64,000 nt of DNA, taken from assembly GCA_013396635.1 (NCBI GenBank), contig WBMW01000464.1:186001-250000 (forward strand), in the 5' to 3' direction. Every line of letters starts with the position of its first letter. Position 1 is the first letter of the stretch. Positions 48,814 through 59,324 of the stretch are shown here, piece after piece. The notes under the pieces are model-generated. The model worked only from the letters and a program-made list of their open reading frames with translations, was not told the origin of the DNA and searched no databases. The position numbers were made by a program, and so were the translations under genes. This DNA comes from Penelope pileata. Taxonomy: Eukaryota > Chordata > Aves > Galliformes > Cracidae.

Positions 48814-50140
48814 TGTTTTAATGGGAAAAATACAGAAAAAGTCTGCTAAAAGTCTGACAGAAGATATCTGATAGCATGGGAGCCTGGCCTGGGAACCCAA
48901 ACCATCCTTGACATATGCAACTGGCATCCTTGAAATGCAGCTGGGTACCAAACAATTCCAGGTAGGGATGTCCTATGCACCCTGTGATATGGAAAAGACT
49001 TGCTTTCTACCCAAACAGAACCTCTCTCTCTTTCTCTGAGACCTCCCTGTGCACAAACTTTTTAATGAGATCGCCTCAACAAGATGGGACCCTTGCTGGG
49101 GCAGCCTGGCTGACTCCAGACTTGGTGACACAGCTCATCTTCAAAATTAGTTTTTCCACTGTCGATTGGCTCCACTCTTGGGATTGGTTTGGTGAGTGCT
49201 GTGCCAGCACTACCTTCGCATACACGCACATATGTGTCTAAGTAATCACAGTTGTTGCTTTATTAATAGTAATTCTGTGGCAACCTGTAATGCTGAAATA
49301 TATACTTGTTGCTACTATTGAAATATGTTTGCCTTCTAGCAGAACCTTGTAGTAATTTGTTATACACTTGCTGTGTTAATTGTAAGTTTACCTGCTCTAG
49401 TAATAGTAATTTGTAGTAATCTGTAACCAAAGAATTAAAGAAATGAAACCTCCGCGTCCTTATGTATTACAGACTCTTATTAGCCCACCATAAGCCTTGC
49501 AGAAATGTGAAGGCACCTTCCTTGCCGCTGTCTGTTTTTTTCAAGAATGGAAAAAATGCCTCCAAGGTGTCATGGTAATTGTGGTACTGAGTAAAAATGC
49601 TTGTTCACAGGCAAATTAATTCCCCCAAATGTTCTGAAGCTAGAAGTATTTGCTCATGGCTAGGCCGAGTCACCAAGCCTTGTTCACATTGTTACCTTTC
49701 TACAGAAGCATTTTGCCATTTTCAGAAATGCATCTTCAACCTCAGGTCCAAATTCCTTACTGATGCAAGCGCAGCTCTGCTGACATCAGTGGAACTCCAT
49801 CCCCTTATCTCACCAGGGAGTTAGTCCTGTTTCTGCCTTTTCACCTAATTTCTTCAACACAAACAAACAAAAGATATTGTTGGCTTTTGAAGGAAAAATC
49901 CCGTTCAGTTTTCATAGCAACAGAACACTCAGAGAGGAAAGAGATGTTTGCCTTTAGCTTTGTTCAAGGACTGGGAGAGGTGCCTTGGTTACACTGAAAT
50001 GTCACGCTGTGCTAACTCCACTTGCCTCCATTCACCTGAGCAGAGTGGAATGGCATTCAGGAATGCTATTTAAATATTTTCCAGACAAAGTGGCCTGTAA
50101 TCCAAAAGCTGATTTTGAGGAGAGCTGCACACGCAGTAGG
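48814..50140. other. AT-rich DNA without a recognised gene, possibly an old repeat
   Basis: No coding exon is supported. The stretch from about 48.95 to 49.47 kb has runs of TAGTAATxxGTAGTAAT-like sequence and an ATTAAAGAAATGAAACC end that looks LTR-like, but I cannot name a family. Confidence 0.35.
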
Positions 50141-50561
50141 AAATATTGATGAAAACACAAATTAATGTCTCATTGGTTTTTGGCCCGGCTGTGCCAAGAG
50201 GTGATAGAGCTTGCCTGACTCTGCGCCTGCCCAGTGGGATTCACCCAGATGCACGCTGCACCCTACAGTGCTTTAAATCCGGGCAGCCCTGGCCCAGAGG
50301 CGAACACAAAACGCCACAGGTTATGAACGCTTGGGTAAACAGACGTCCTCCCTCGTGGGTCTGCATGGGCCCACAGCCTCGGTTTTCTGCTTCCGTTTCG
50401 AGGTGCGTGGCCACCTTTGCCCTCGCCTTCCCCGTGCGTCGCTTCGTGCAGCCGCCCCTGCGCATCACGCCGTCTTCTCTTTGGGACTATCGCGGGCCGG
50501 AAGGGGAAGGAGAGGAAATGGCGACGCACAGGAGAGGACGCGAGGAGGTGCCGCGCCGCGC

Positions 50562-50581
50562 GGAATGCTGGGAGCTGTAGT
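50562..50581 (-). promoter_or_regulatory. ZNF143/Staf binding motif
   Basis: The minus strand reads ACTACAGCTCCCAGCATTCC, close to the well-known ACTACAATTCCCAGCATGC promoter motif bound by ZNF143, which usually lies within 100-200 bases of transcription starts and often in bidirectional promoters. Confidence 0.75.
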
Positions 50582-50867
50582 CCCCAAGTGCCGCTCGGCC
50601 ATGCTGAGCGGGGGTGCACGCAGGGAAATGCCGTTCTTAGAGCGCAACCGCCAGTTTCGGGAGCAAGCAGCCTATCCTACAGCAGCTGCTACTCTGGCAA
50701 AGCCGGGACGAACGGATTTGTGCGAATTTCTAGCGGATTTCCGCGCGACTCCCCCGCAGGGCGGTCTCTCCGCGGCCGTAAGGGCTCGCGCCTGCCGCCC
50801 GCTGACTGAATGGCAGCACTGCAGCGGCTGGAGGCGCGCGTGTGCAGTGAACCTGTGTCGTAGTGAC

Positions 50868-50884
50868 CGTTGCTCAAGGCAACG
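50868..50884. promoter_or_regulatory. RFX X-box-like palindrome
   Basis: CGTTGC-TCAAG-GCAACG is a perfect inverted repeat with a 5-base spacer. It resembles the RFX X-box (GTNRCC-N-RGYAAC), although the left half ends CT rather than CC. X-boxes are common in promoters of ciliary genes. Confidence 0.5.
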
Positions 50885-51197
50885 TGGCACGCGCCCACCT
50901 CAGCAACGGCGGTGGCGGAGTTCTGGGTCCCGCAGTGGAAGAACCTACATCTGAACGCCGGGTACCCGAGCCCCAGCGCTATGCCGGTGCTAGACAAGCC
51001 ACTTCGTGCCGGTATCCGAGCTGTGGTGCTTCCACGGGGCTGGGAAGGGTGCACCAGACGAGGATCTCTCCCGGGCGAGCAGCCAGGCGTCACCCCACGG
51101 CACTCACGCACCTCCGTGGGGCTTTGTGCACCCACACATCCTCCTTACAAAGTTAGCAATTTTCCAGTCCGTTCTCCTCACGGCGGTTGGTTAGCAA

Positions 51198-51558
51198 TGC
51201 TAGGTCACGGCCTGAACCTGTGACTGAGCACCTGGAGAAGGGCTGTGGCTGGCCCTGGGAGCGCAGGCATTTGTGGGAGTGCTTGCACCTGTGCCCCCCT
51301 CCTGACTGGAAGGGGTGCGGCTGCTTTGCACTCATTTGCGGGCCAGCAGGGGAAGGGAGCACCTCTCTCAGGGTCCAGGTGCTCTTTGGTGGAGCACTGT
51401 TTTTGTGGGAGCATTGCTGATCATGGGTTGCGTGAGCCAGAACTTTTGTGAAGTTTCTGTTTATGGCTATTGTTAAACCGTCAGATACTTTGCCTCTACT
51501 TACTTTGGGATTGCTAAAAATCTGTCTGAAGCAATTTTGCTGCTTTATTTGCAAAACA
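51198..51558 (+). mobile_element. Unclassified LTR-like repeat, copy 1
   Basis: About 360 bases sharing a long, co-linear similarity with 61940-62296: GCACCTGGAGAAGGGCTGTGG, GTGCTTGCACCTGTGC, GACTGGAAGGGGTG, and the common end GAAGCAATTTTGCTGCTTT. Both copies lie in the same orientation and have TG...CA-like edges. No target-site duplication or primer-binding site was found. The family is unknown to me. Confidence 0.6.
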
Positions 51559-53330
51559 CAGATGTATTTTAGGTCTTAGTCCTATTTAGTGTTTTAATGC
51601 CTGCCTAAGGAAAGAGGATGAGAAGTGTTCTGAGGACAATGCTCTAGCATTGTTCTCATTGATGGAGAGAACTAGAATTTAAAATGATCTTTATCAGCTG
51701 GTGAAATGAAATCTGGATTGTAACAGACTGTGGAATATAAGGAAGGTCTAGAGCAAGGTGGATACCTAGTTGTAAGAAAGTAAGATATGCAGAAGAGGAC
51801 TCTGTGCAGGAGGGGAAAAAAGCATACGTAGTTCAGAGGCACACTAAAAGATGTCATGCTGTGATACCTGTTCTTTCGTTCTGTCTTTGGATGCCTCACT
51901 ACTGGAAAAACTTAAGTGAAGTAGGGAAAGAGCAGAAAAAAGCATTGAGACTTGTACAGGCTTACAGTGCTTTTTGAGGAAAGGCTGAAAAGGCCCATTT
52001 TGTCAGTATAGCAGGGGAGAGGAACATGGGGCTGAACTGTGTGGAAAGGTTAGACCTTCCACCATTGGGGGTTACTCAAATTTCTGTCACAGAGAGCTTG
52101 AACAGATCTTTCTCTCTCTAATAGGCAAGGGATGTGCCCTTTGAGTGAAGTGAGATTCTCCATAAAATCTAGACTGTGGAACCCCCTGCTGCAGAAACCT
52201 GCAGGTAGATAAGAACTGAAGAGAGAGACTTTCCAGATTCATGGAAACAGAAACTCTTGAAGTCTTGTGAAACATGAAGATGCTGTAACTTGAACAGAAA
52301 GCTCCAAAGGAAGGCTATGCCGTTATGCAACTCCTGTATTCCTTTATTCTTGCCAAAATGGTGAGAAATCTAATGCTGAAGAGAGGACACGGGGTAAGTC
52401 ACACCTTTGAGATCACCCAGTACGTGTATTTCCATGTTTAAATTATTTTGATTTCTTGCCTCCAGCCCTAGAGTTTTATGATTGCTGTTATCTTACAGAT
52501 GAATATTCGATGAAATTATTCTAAGATCTAGCTGGATCCTATGCAGAGAACTGTCTCTGAATTCCAGGTATCCATCAACTTCTGTCATGGAATAGGGAAT
52601 GTGTGAGATTTGTTATTGCCCCAGAGCAGTTCTCATTCAGCTAACCTCCATATGGGCTCGTAGTAAAACCTGTATGCTTAGAACCACAACAGCATCCAGA
52701 ACCACAACAGCAGCTTGTAGTGTCGAGCACGCTTGGTTCACAGCATGTGTGCTCAAAGACTGTTGAAGCTCTTGTACTTTGCAATAGGTTAATTTTGTTC
52801 CCTTACCTTAGTTATTACGATGCTGGTAATCTGCCCACCATTATGTGAAAGCTAAGTCTTAGTCCTCTGCCCTCTGCTGCAGTCTTTGGTAACATTTGGA
52901 GATGAAGCAAATGTAAAATAGATGCATATTGGTAATTTGTTACAATGTTGTCTGACTGCAACTCTGAATAGAAAAGCACTATTGAAATGCAGAAAGGCTT
53001 ACAGAAAACCGGTGGCTAAAGTTGAGGATAGTTCTACTCCTAACTGTAGGCATTCCCACGGTAATCCAAATTCTATTTATTTCAGGAACAGTTTCTCAAA
53101 GAGTAGAGCTTTAGGTAAGTTGAGTAGTGAACTGAAATAAAATGTAAGGAAATGTCCCACATTAGTACATTGAGCTGAATGACTGAAAATATTTTTAGAG
53201 GTTTTTACCCAAACTTGGAGTTTTTTGAGCCAGTTTTCATAACCACCTAGACTTTGGGGCTATGAATAAGTTTGAAAGGTGGATGATGAGATACATAGGC
53301 AAGCAGCTTTATTCTTGAACATGAAATAGA
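51559..53330. other. No gene seen
   Basis: About 1.8 kb of AT-rich DNA without coding exons. The stretch near 51.95-52.2 kb (TTGAGGAAAGGCTGAAAAGG) faintly resembles an eroded CR1 3' region, too weak to call. Confidence 0.4.
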
Positions 53331-54650
53331 GAATCACAGAATTGCAGGGGTTGGAAGGGACCTCGAGAGATCGAGTCCAACCCCCCTGCCAGAGCAGGTT
53401 CCCTACAGCAGGTTGCACAGGTAGGNNNNNNNNNNNNNNNNNNNNNNNNNNNNNNNNNNNNNNNNNNNNNNNNNNNNNNNNNNNNNNNNNNNNNNNNNNN
53501 NNNNNNNNNNNNNNNNNNNNNNNNNNNNNNNNNNNNNNNNNNNNNNNNNNNNNNNNNNNNNNNNNNNNNNNNNNNNNNNNNNNNNNNNNNNNNNNNNNNN
53601 NNNNNNNNNNNNNNNNNNNNNNNNNNNNNNNNNNNNNNNNNNNNNNNNNNNNNNNNNNNNNNNNNNNNNNNNNNNNNNNNNNNNNNNNNNNNNNNNNNNN
53701 NNNNNNNNNNNNNNNNNNNNNNNNNNNNNNNNNNNNNNNNNNNNNNNNNNNNNNNNNNNNNNNNNNNNNNNNNNNNNNNNNNNNNNNNNNNNNNNNNNNN
53801 NNNNNNNNNNNNNNNNNNNNNNNNNNNNNNNNNNNNNNNNNNNNNNNNNNNNNNNNNNNNNNNNNNNNNNNNNNNNNNNNNNNNNNNNNNNNNNNNNNNN
53901 NNNNNNNNNNNNNNNNNNNNNNNNNNNNNNNNNNNNNNNNNNNNNNNNNNNNNCTTTGCTATCAGGATGTCATGGGAGACAGTGTCAAAAGCCTTGCTGA
54001 AATCAAGGTAGATGACATCCACTGCTCTCCCCCCATCTACCCAGCCAGTGATGTTATCATAGAAGGCTACCAGGTTGGTCAAACATGATTTCCCCTTGGT
54101 GAATCCATGCTGACTACTCCTGATAACCTTCTTCTCTTCCAATTGCTTGGAGATGGCATCCAGAACAAGCTGTTCCATCACCTTTCCAGGGACAGAGGTG
54201 AGGCTGACTGGCCTGTAGTTTCCTGGATCCTCCTTCTTGCCCTTCTTGAAGACCGGAGTGACATTGGCTATCCTCCAGTCTTCAGGCACTTCTCCCGTTC
54301 TCCAAGACCTGTCAAAGATGATGGAGAGCAGTAGGGCAATCACATCCGCCAGCTCCCTCAGCACACGTGGATGCATCCCATCAGGGCCCATGGATTTGTG
54401 CACATCCATCCCAGCCAGACGCTCCCGGACCATCCCCTCCTCAACCAGAGGGAAGCCCTCCGTTTCCTGTACTCTGCCACTCACCTCCAGGGTTGGGGAG
54501 TTCCGAGGGGGAGTCTTAGAAGTGAAGGCTGAAGCAAAGAAGGCATTCAATATCTCCACCTTCTCAGCATCCTTCGTTGTCATGACACCCCCCTCATTTA
54601 GCAGGGGACCCACATTTTCCCTAGGCTTCCTCTTACTATTGACATACTTA
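53331..54650 (-). mobile_element. CR1 non-LTR retrotransposon with reverse-transcriptase remnant, interrupted by assembly gap
   Basis: On the minus strand 54650-53954 encodes the N-terminal and central part of the CR1 reverse transcriptase without a stop: KSMGPDGMHPRVLRELADVI, TPVFKKGKKEDPGNYRPVSL, SSQHGFTKGKSCLTNLVAFY and YLDFSKAFDTVSHD. The N gap removes the rest. The CR1 3' tail reappears at 53425-53331, ending AATTCTGTGATTC. The 5' end is truncated at an A/T homopolymer (54650-54665). At about 1.3 kb including the gap it is a short copy, but its open frame suggests it is fairly young. The catalytic YxDD box would fall in the gap, so activity cannot be judged; the missing 5' end argues against it. 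Confidence 0.95.
53426..53953. other. Assembly gap of 528 Ns
   Basis: An uninterrupted run of N inside a CR1 element, a typical place for an assembly to fail. The true length is unknown. Confidence 0.99.
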
Positions 54651-54665
54651 AAAAAAAAAAAAAAA

Positions 54666-57600
54666 CCCTAAACAAATTTTATTGCACAAAAAATACCATG
54701 TTCTTCTAGATGGCCCACTGAGTGCCTATACAAGATGCTTGTTCAGGCCTTCTCTTTGGCAGGAATGGTAATGATAGGGTCAAAGTTTTCCTGGAAGTGT
54801 GCTTTCTCTTCTTACCTACTGGGTCCAGCTGCATCTTTCAAGGAGAATCAGCTTTACACAGTTGATGTTTTCTGGCTCAATTTCTGGCACAACTGAAATT
54901 ATTTTATTAAACAAGCTTTGCTCGTTTCATTTACTCTTTTGCCTAGAGTGCTGCTGTTATATGTGATTGTTAGATGCTGGTTAATTTAGAACCCATGCCC
55001 TCCTGAAAGATGCTTCCTCTAAAATGCCTTTTTTTTTTTTTAAAATAAGTCTTCTGTTTAATTCGTATTCATGGGATAGAGCCCTTTGGGTTGTATATTA
55101 ATATTCATATGATAAACCTTGTAGCTAAAGAAGATTAAATTTGGGCCTGTTAATAAAGAAGAATAATGACTAGAGTAAAATCTTCCAAAATGCCATTATC
55201 CTCCCTAAGAGTGAGTGTTGCTGTACACGCATTGATGCTAGGAGAGAGAACAATATCAAATGAGTAAATGCTGTCACTTGGACAGTCATCCACAGGAGAG
55301 GTTTGAGCATGTGCACGGAGATGAGCTTTTGGGAAGATAACTGGTTTGCTGGGCACTTTAGGTGTTTTGTGGTGTGTCAAAGAAAGAAGGGCTTGGCTAT
55401 GAGTACCATTAAGTAAATGTGTGTGAATGAGATTGTGCTACAAGATAAAACACAATTAAACAGTTAATTTAAATTAATTGGTCGAATGGCTACCTTTTAA
55501 CCACATTCACCCTGCTTTTCTGCCATGTAGTACTTCCTCTATGTCAAGTCAGATATCCAGAAAGAAATACAAGGTGCTTCCGTCACCTTAAGTACTTACA
55601 TTATGAAAATTCTCTGTAATAAGATGACATGACATTTTGCATGTAAGATCTAGTGTCACTCAAGGAACGTGTTTATCTGCCAATTCTATCTTCACTCAAT
55701 TAGTGACTTTAGGCCTTACAGCCAAGATGCACATTTAGATTGGTGACATCTGCAGGGGTTTAAGGTCTCCTGCAGCTTTTCATTTTTAGGACAAATGATG
55801 GTAGTCCCCACAGCAGCCCTGGTTTGGAGGGGATAGTGCATCTGCTGCCAGTCTCCTAGGACAGACCTGTGATGAGATGATTTGAGGCAGGCACATGGAC
55901 GTGTGCTGAAGCATGCTGGGGACATCCACACTCATTCCAGGTGCTGCAGGGACAAGGGGCCTGCGGCATGTGGCTGGCATTGCAGGCAATAGCAGCAATG
56001 TGCACTTCTAGCTAGATCTAAACAAAGTTATTTGTCCTTCTGAACATTTATGCACTGCTTTAATGGACATTTTTATTGTTGTTACTGGTACTCTTTTGCT
56101 CTCCTTACAGAGCGCATATGCTATAAGCACCAAACGTGACATAGTGGATTTGTTTTTGCTTGGACAATGACAATGCATGGAGATTTAGGGGAGAGGAAGA
56201 GACACTCAATATTTTAAATGCTTTCCCACTCTGTAGTGCTGTAGTACTGAGTTTTCTTAGGACCTAGTACAACAGCATATTTCATTAGTTCTTAGAGATG
56301 GCTCAACTCCTTCTGAGAAAACTTTTCCACAAAAATCACATGGAGGTAGGCAACCAAGCAGGGTAAATTCAGTGTTACAACATAGTGAAATTGTAAGCTT
56401 AGCAGTTTGGGATGTTAAGTCAGAAAACCGAGACAATCTTTGCAAGCTTGTGCGCTATTCCTAAAGGAACACCAAAGTCAGACAAGAAATAATTACTGCA
56501 TCAAAAGATCCTCCAAAAGACCAAAGTGACATTTAAAGTCACTCAGATTGCTCTTATATTTTGTCTTTCTGTTATTTCCCCTGACTCATTAGCAAATGAT
56601 TAAATTAATGAAAGGTCATGATTGTAATTTGTTTCCATATATGCATATGGAATCTGTGGCTTACCCATAAAACAGTTACTAAGTACCACTATCATTAGCA
56701 GCAGAGAATATATCCACATGCAGGAAACATTTGCGTAGAAATTTAGAGGCCGCTTTCAGCCTCTTGTCCCCTTTAATCCACTGCCTTGGCAGTCTGCCTG
56801 CCACTGATTTCTCTCATCTTTTGGCTCTCAGATCAAAAAGTGTTCATCATAGACATACTTGGGCTTCATGTGACAACTTCATGTCTAACCATGTGTTCTT
56901 CACTCTTCCTCCATGTCATCATGTCTGCCTGAGAGAAAATCACTGATGTAGTAGTAGAAGTAGTTTGTTGATAACTGGTAACTTTTAGTGGACAATTCAT
57001 ACTTGTTCAGTGTCTTTCAATTACTGAATTGATTTCTACTTGCTTCTTGGTCCTGCACTGACTTGGGCCTCTAGAAAAGGGCATGCAATAACCTATCTCA
57101 GTGGCTTGAGTTCAACTCATGGAATTAAACAGAATCATAAAATCCTATAAGATGATGCAAAACCTTCTGTTAGGTGATTATTTTGTAGGAAATATCTTTT
57201 GTCCCATTTCCATTGGAATAGATTACATTTTATAGTGCCCTAGTGAATTAAACCTCCTTAAGCTTCCCCCTGAAAGACCATTACACCTTGCTTGTTTGTT
57301 GGTCTCTAGACAGCTTTTTTGTCTGGTACACCAAAGACACATAAAGGGAGACATAGTTCAATAATATCAAAATTGGTATTTCTCTATCTCTTTTGTTTCT
57401 TTCCTCCTCTTCTCTTGCTGCCTGTGTGGAATATGGTGACCTGAAAATGCCTTTGCAATGCCCAACACCTTGCAACAGAGTGAGGTTTTTGAAGTTGCTC
57501 AGCTTTGCAAAGGGATGGAGAGCCATAGCTCCACTGCCATCACCATAATGTGCTCTCTGGTCATCAACACCTTCCTTTGTGGTGTCAGTCCTTCTGCCAG

Positions 57601-58720
57601 GGGTGCTTTTCTCCAGTAAAATTATGACCACTATCAAGTTCAGAGCAAGACTGACCAGGGTTGCCAAGGGAATGAGAACTGAACATAGCTGTAAAGGATA
57701 CCTTTCATCCCCAGAATGTCACTAGGTGGCAGCTTGGCTTGCTGCTGTTATTTTTTTGCCAGGTGATAGCATGTTTGTACATTATTCTTTGTATAAAGAC
57801 AAAATGCGTACCCTCTAACTGAGAAGTTGCTTAAAAAAATGCAAGCTCTCCACCTAGAGCAATAACACATCAGATCTCCATGTGCCTACCTGTACCCAAA
57901 AGCAAACCTCTGTTATTCTGTAGTGGTGTGAAGCTCAGTGCTAATTTACTCAGAAAACAAATGCTAGCAACTGACTGTCCCTTATGATAGTAACAAGATA
58001 TGTACTATTGCCACACCAAGTTTGGAGTTATTCTCTGGCTGTTGTTCAAGGTTTCTCCTGGCTGTACTTGCCCAAGCAAGCAGTCACCAGGTCTTTACTT
58101 TGTAGAGAAAATCTCTGCAGAAAAGACTGATGTCTATAAGGGTGGTGGGTTCAAAGGCCTGTAGAAGTGTTGATAAAGTAACAGTCAGAAGGCCAGGTCT
58201 GTCTGGAGGTGGCTTTTCTGAATGGTCTGTGCTTACAGTATTAGTAGTCCTGCGTTCAACTCTTGACGCTGGCAGAGCAACGCAAGAGGAAGTTATTTAA
58301 ACATGACAGTTCTGCCTAGAAATAAAAGTGAGGGACGCCGACACGGTGTCATCTACAGATATGAAGGCAGTTGTATTTTCTTATTTAAAGACACGTTATT
58401 GCCCAAGCAGACAAAATATTGTTGGTGGGCACCGTTTTTGTGTGTTATCTTTGTAAATGTGGAGTTCATGTGCCTCAAAGGACTGGCTGGAGACCCCGGA
58501 TGACCCCTGGAAACAAAGGCTAGATCATAAAAGGCACTTACCTTTACCTAGAGCGGGTCTTAGGTGAAACCAAGACCCCAAAATTCAGATCTGTCATTCA
58601 TAACCAAGGAATGTTCAAGGAAAACATCTGGTCCTACTGAAAAAAAAAATTATTTTGTCAAAACCTTTTACTTTGCTTCTCCCACCCCCAAATCCAAGCT
58701 GATATGTTAAGCCAATGAAC
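54666..58720. other. No gene seen, one long unexplained open frame
   Basis: About 4 kb of AT-rich DNA. The only notable frame is 57667-57281 on the minus strand (128 residues, hydrophobic N-terminus), described under findings. No exon junctions could be supported. Confidence 0.45.
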
Positions 58721-59324
58721 TGCGGTGGTTTCACTCTGATGGACAGCTGAACTCCGCCACACCTCTCAATCTCCCTTCCTCCCCCCCCCTCAAAGGAAGA
58801 GGGGGATATAATATTATGGAAAAGGGCTCGAGTGTTGAGATAAGGACAGATTGTTAATCAATTGCTGTTATGGGCAAGAACAGACACAACACAGAGTAAT
58901 GTAACTTATTGCCCATTGCTAACAGACTAGAGTAGTGAGAAACTAGAAGAAAACTAAAACACCTTCCTCCCATCCGCCCTCTTCTTTATGCTGTTACTTC
59001 ATGATTGCTCTCTGCCCATGCTCCACTGTGGGCCTCTCCTGGGCTGCAGGGAACTTCTGCTCCATGCCTGGAGCACCTCCTGCACTGACCTTGCAGGCTG
59101 CAGGGCTGTGTCTCTCCCATTTCTCACTCCTCTCTCCCAGGTGCTGTTGCTCTGCAGTTTCTCCCTTAAATCTGCTCTCCCAGTGGCGTACCCGGAGTCA
59201 CTCATGGCCCAGCTCTGCCCAGCAGTGGGTCCCTTTTAGAGCAGCTGGAGCAGCTGTGAGCTCTGCTCACAGAGGCCACCCCTGCAGCCCCCTACCACCA
59301 AAACCTTGCTGTGTAAACACAACA
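58721..59324 (-). mobile_element. Solo LTR of an old avian endogenous retrovirus
   Basis: About 600 bases. The minus strand starts TGTTGTGTTTACAC and ends CCACCGCA, the TG...CA form of an LTR. On the plus strand TGCGGTGGTTTCACTCTGAT, GTTGAGATAAGGACAG, CTGCACTGACCTTGCAGG and TACCACCAAAACCTTGC match a common bird ERV LTR as I remember it, with internal parts missing. A variant poly(A) signal, AATAAG, lies near its 3' end. No retroviral genes are attached. Confidence 0.75.

Larger units (their letters stand above)
50400..51150. promoter_or_regulatory. CpG-rich promoter-like island of an unidentified gene
   Basis: About 750 GC-rich bases with many CpGs, in contrast to the AT-rich flanks. It contains a ZNF143/Staf-type motif at 50562-50581 and an X-box-like palindrome at 50868-50884. 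Possible first-exon donors are GCC|GTAAGG at 50778 on the plus strand and TTT|GTAAGG near 51147 on the minus strand. Several open frames cross it, but long frames are expected in GC-rich DNA and none matches a protein I know. The direction of transcription is undetermined; the plus strand is favoured because PPM1K occupies the minus side. Confidence 0.6.

Noticed and set aside
50331..50954. 207-residue plus-strand open frame across the CpG island
   Set aside because: It is Arg- and Ala-rich, as expected for any frame in GC-rich DNA. Several overlapping frames on both strands are similarly open, so none stands out as coding.
50598..50954. Frame starting MLSGGARREMPF, briefly considered as PYURF because that protein also starts MLSGAR
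   Set aside because: Similarity stops after about six residues, and no conserved PYURF core follows.
51940..52260. Possible eroded CR1 3' region
   Set aside because: Only short stretches resemble CR1, and no tail or continuous alignment could be made by eye.
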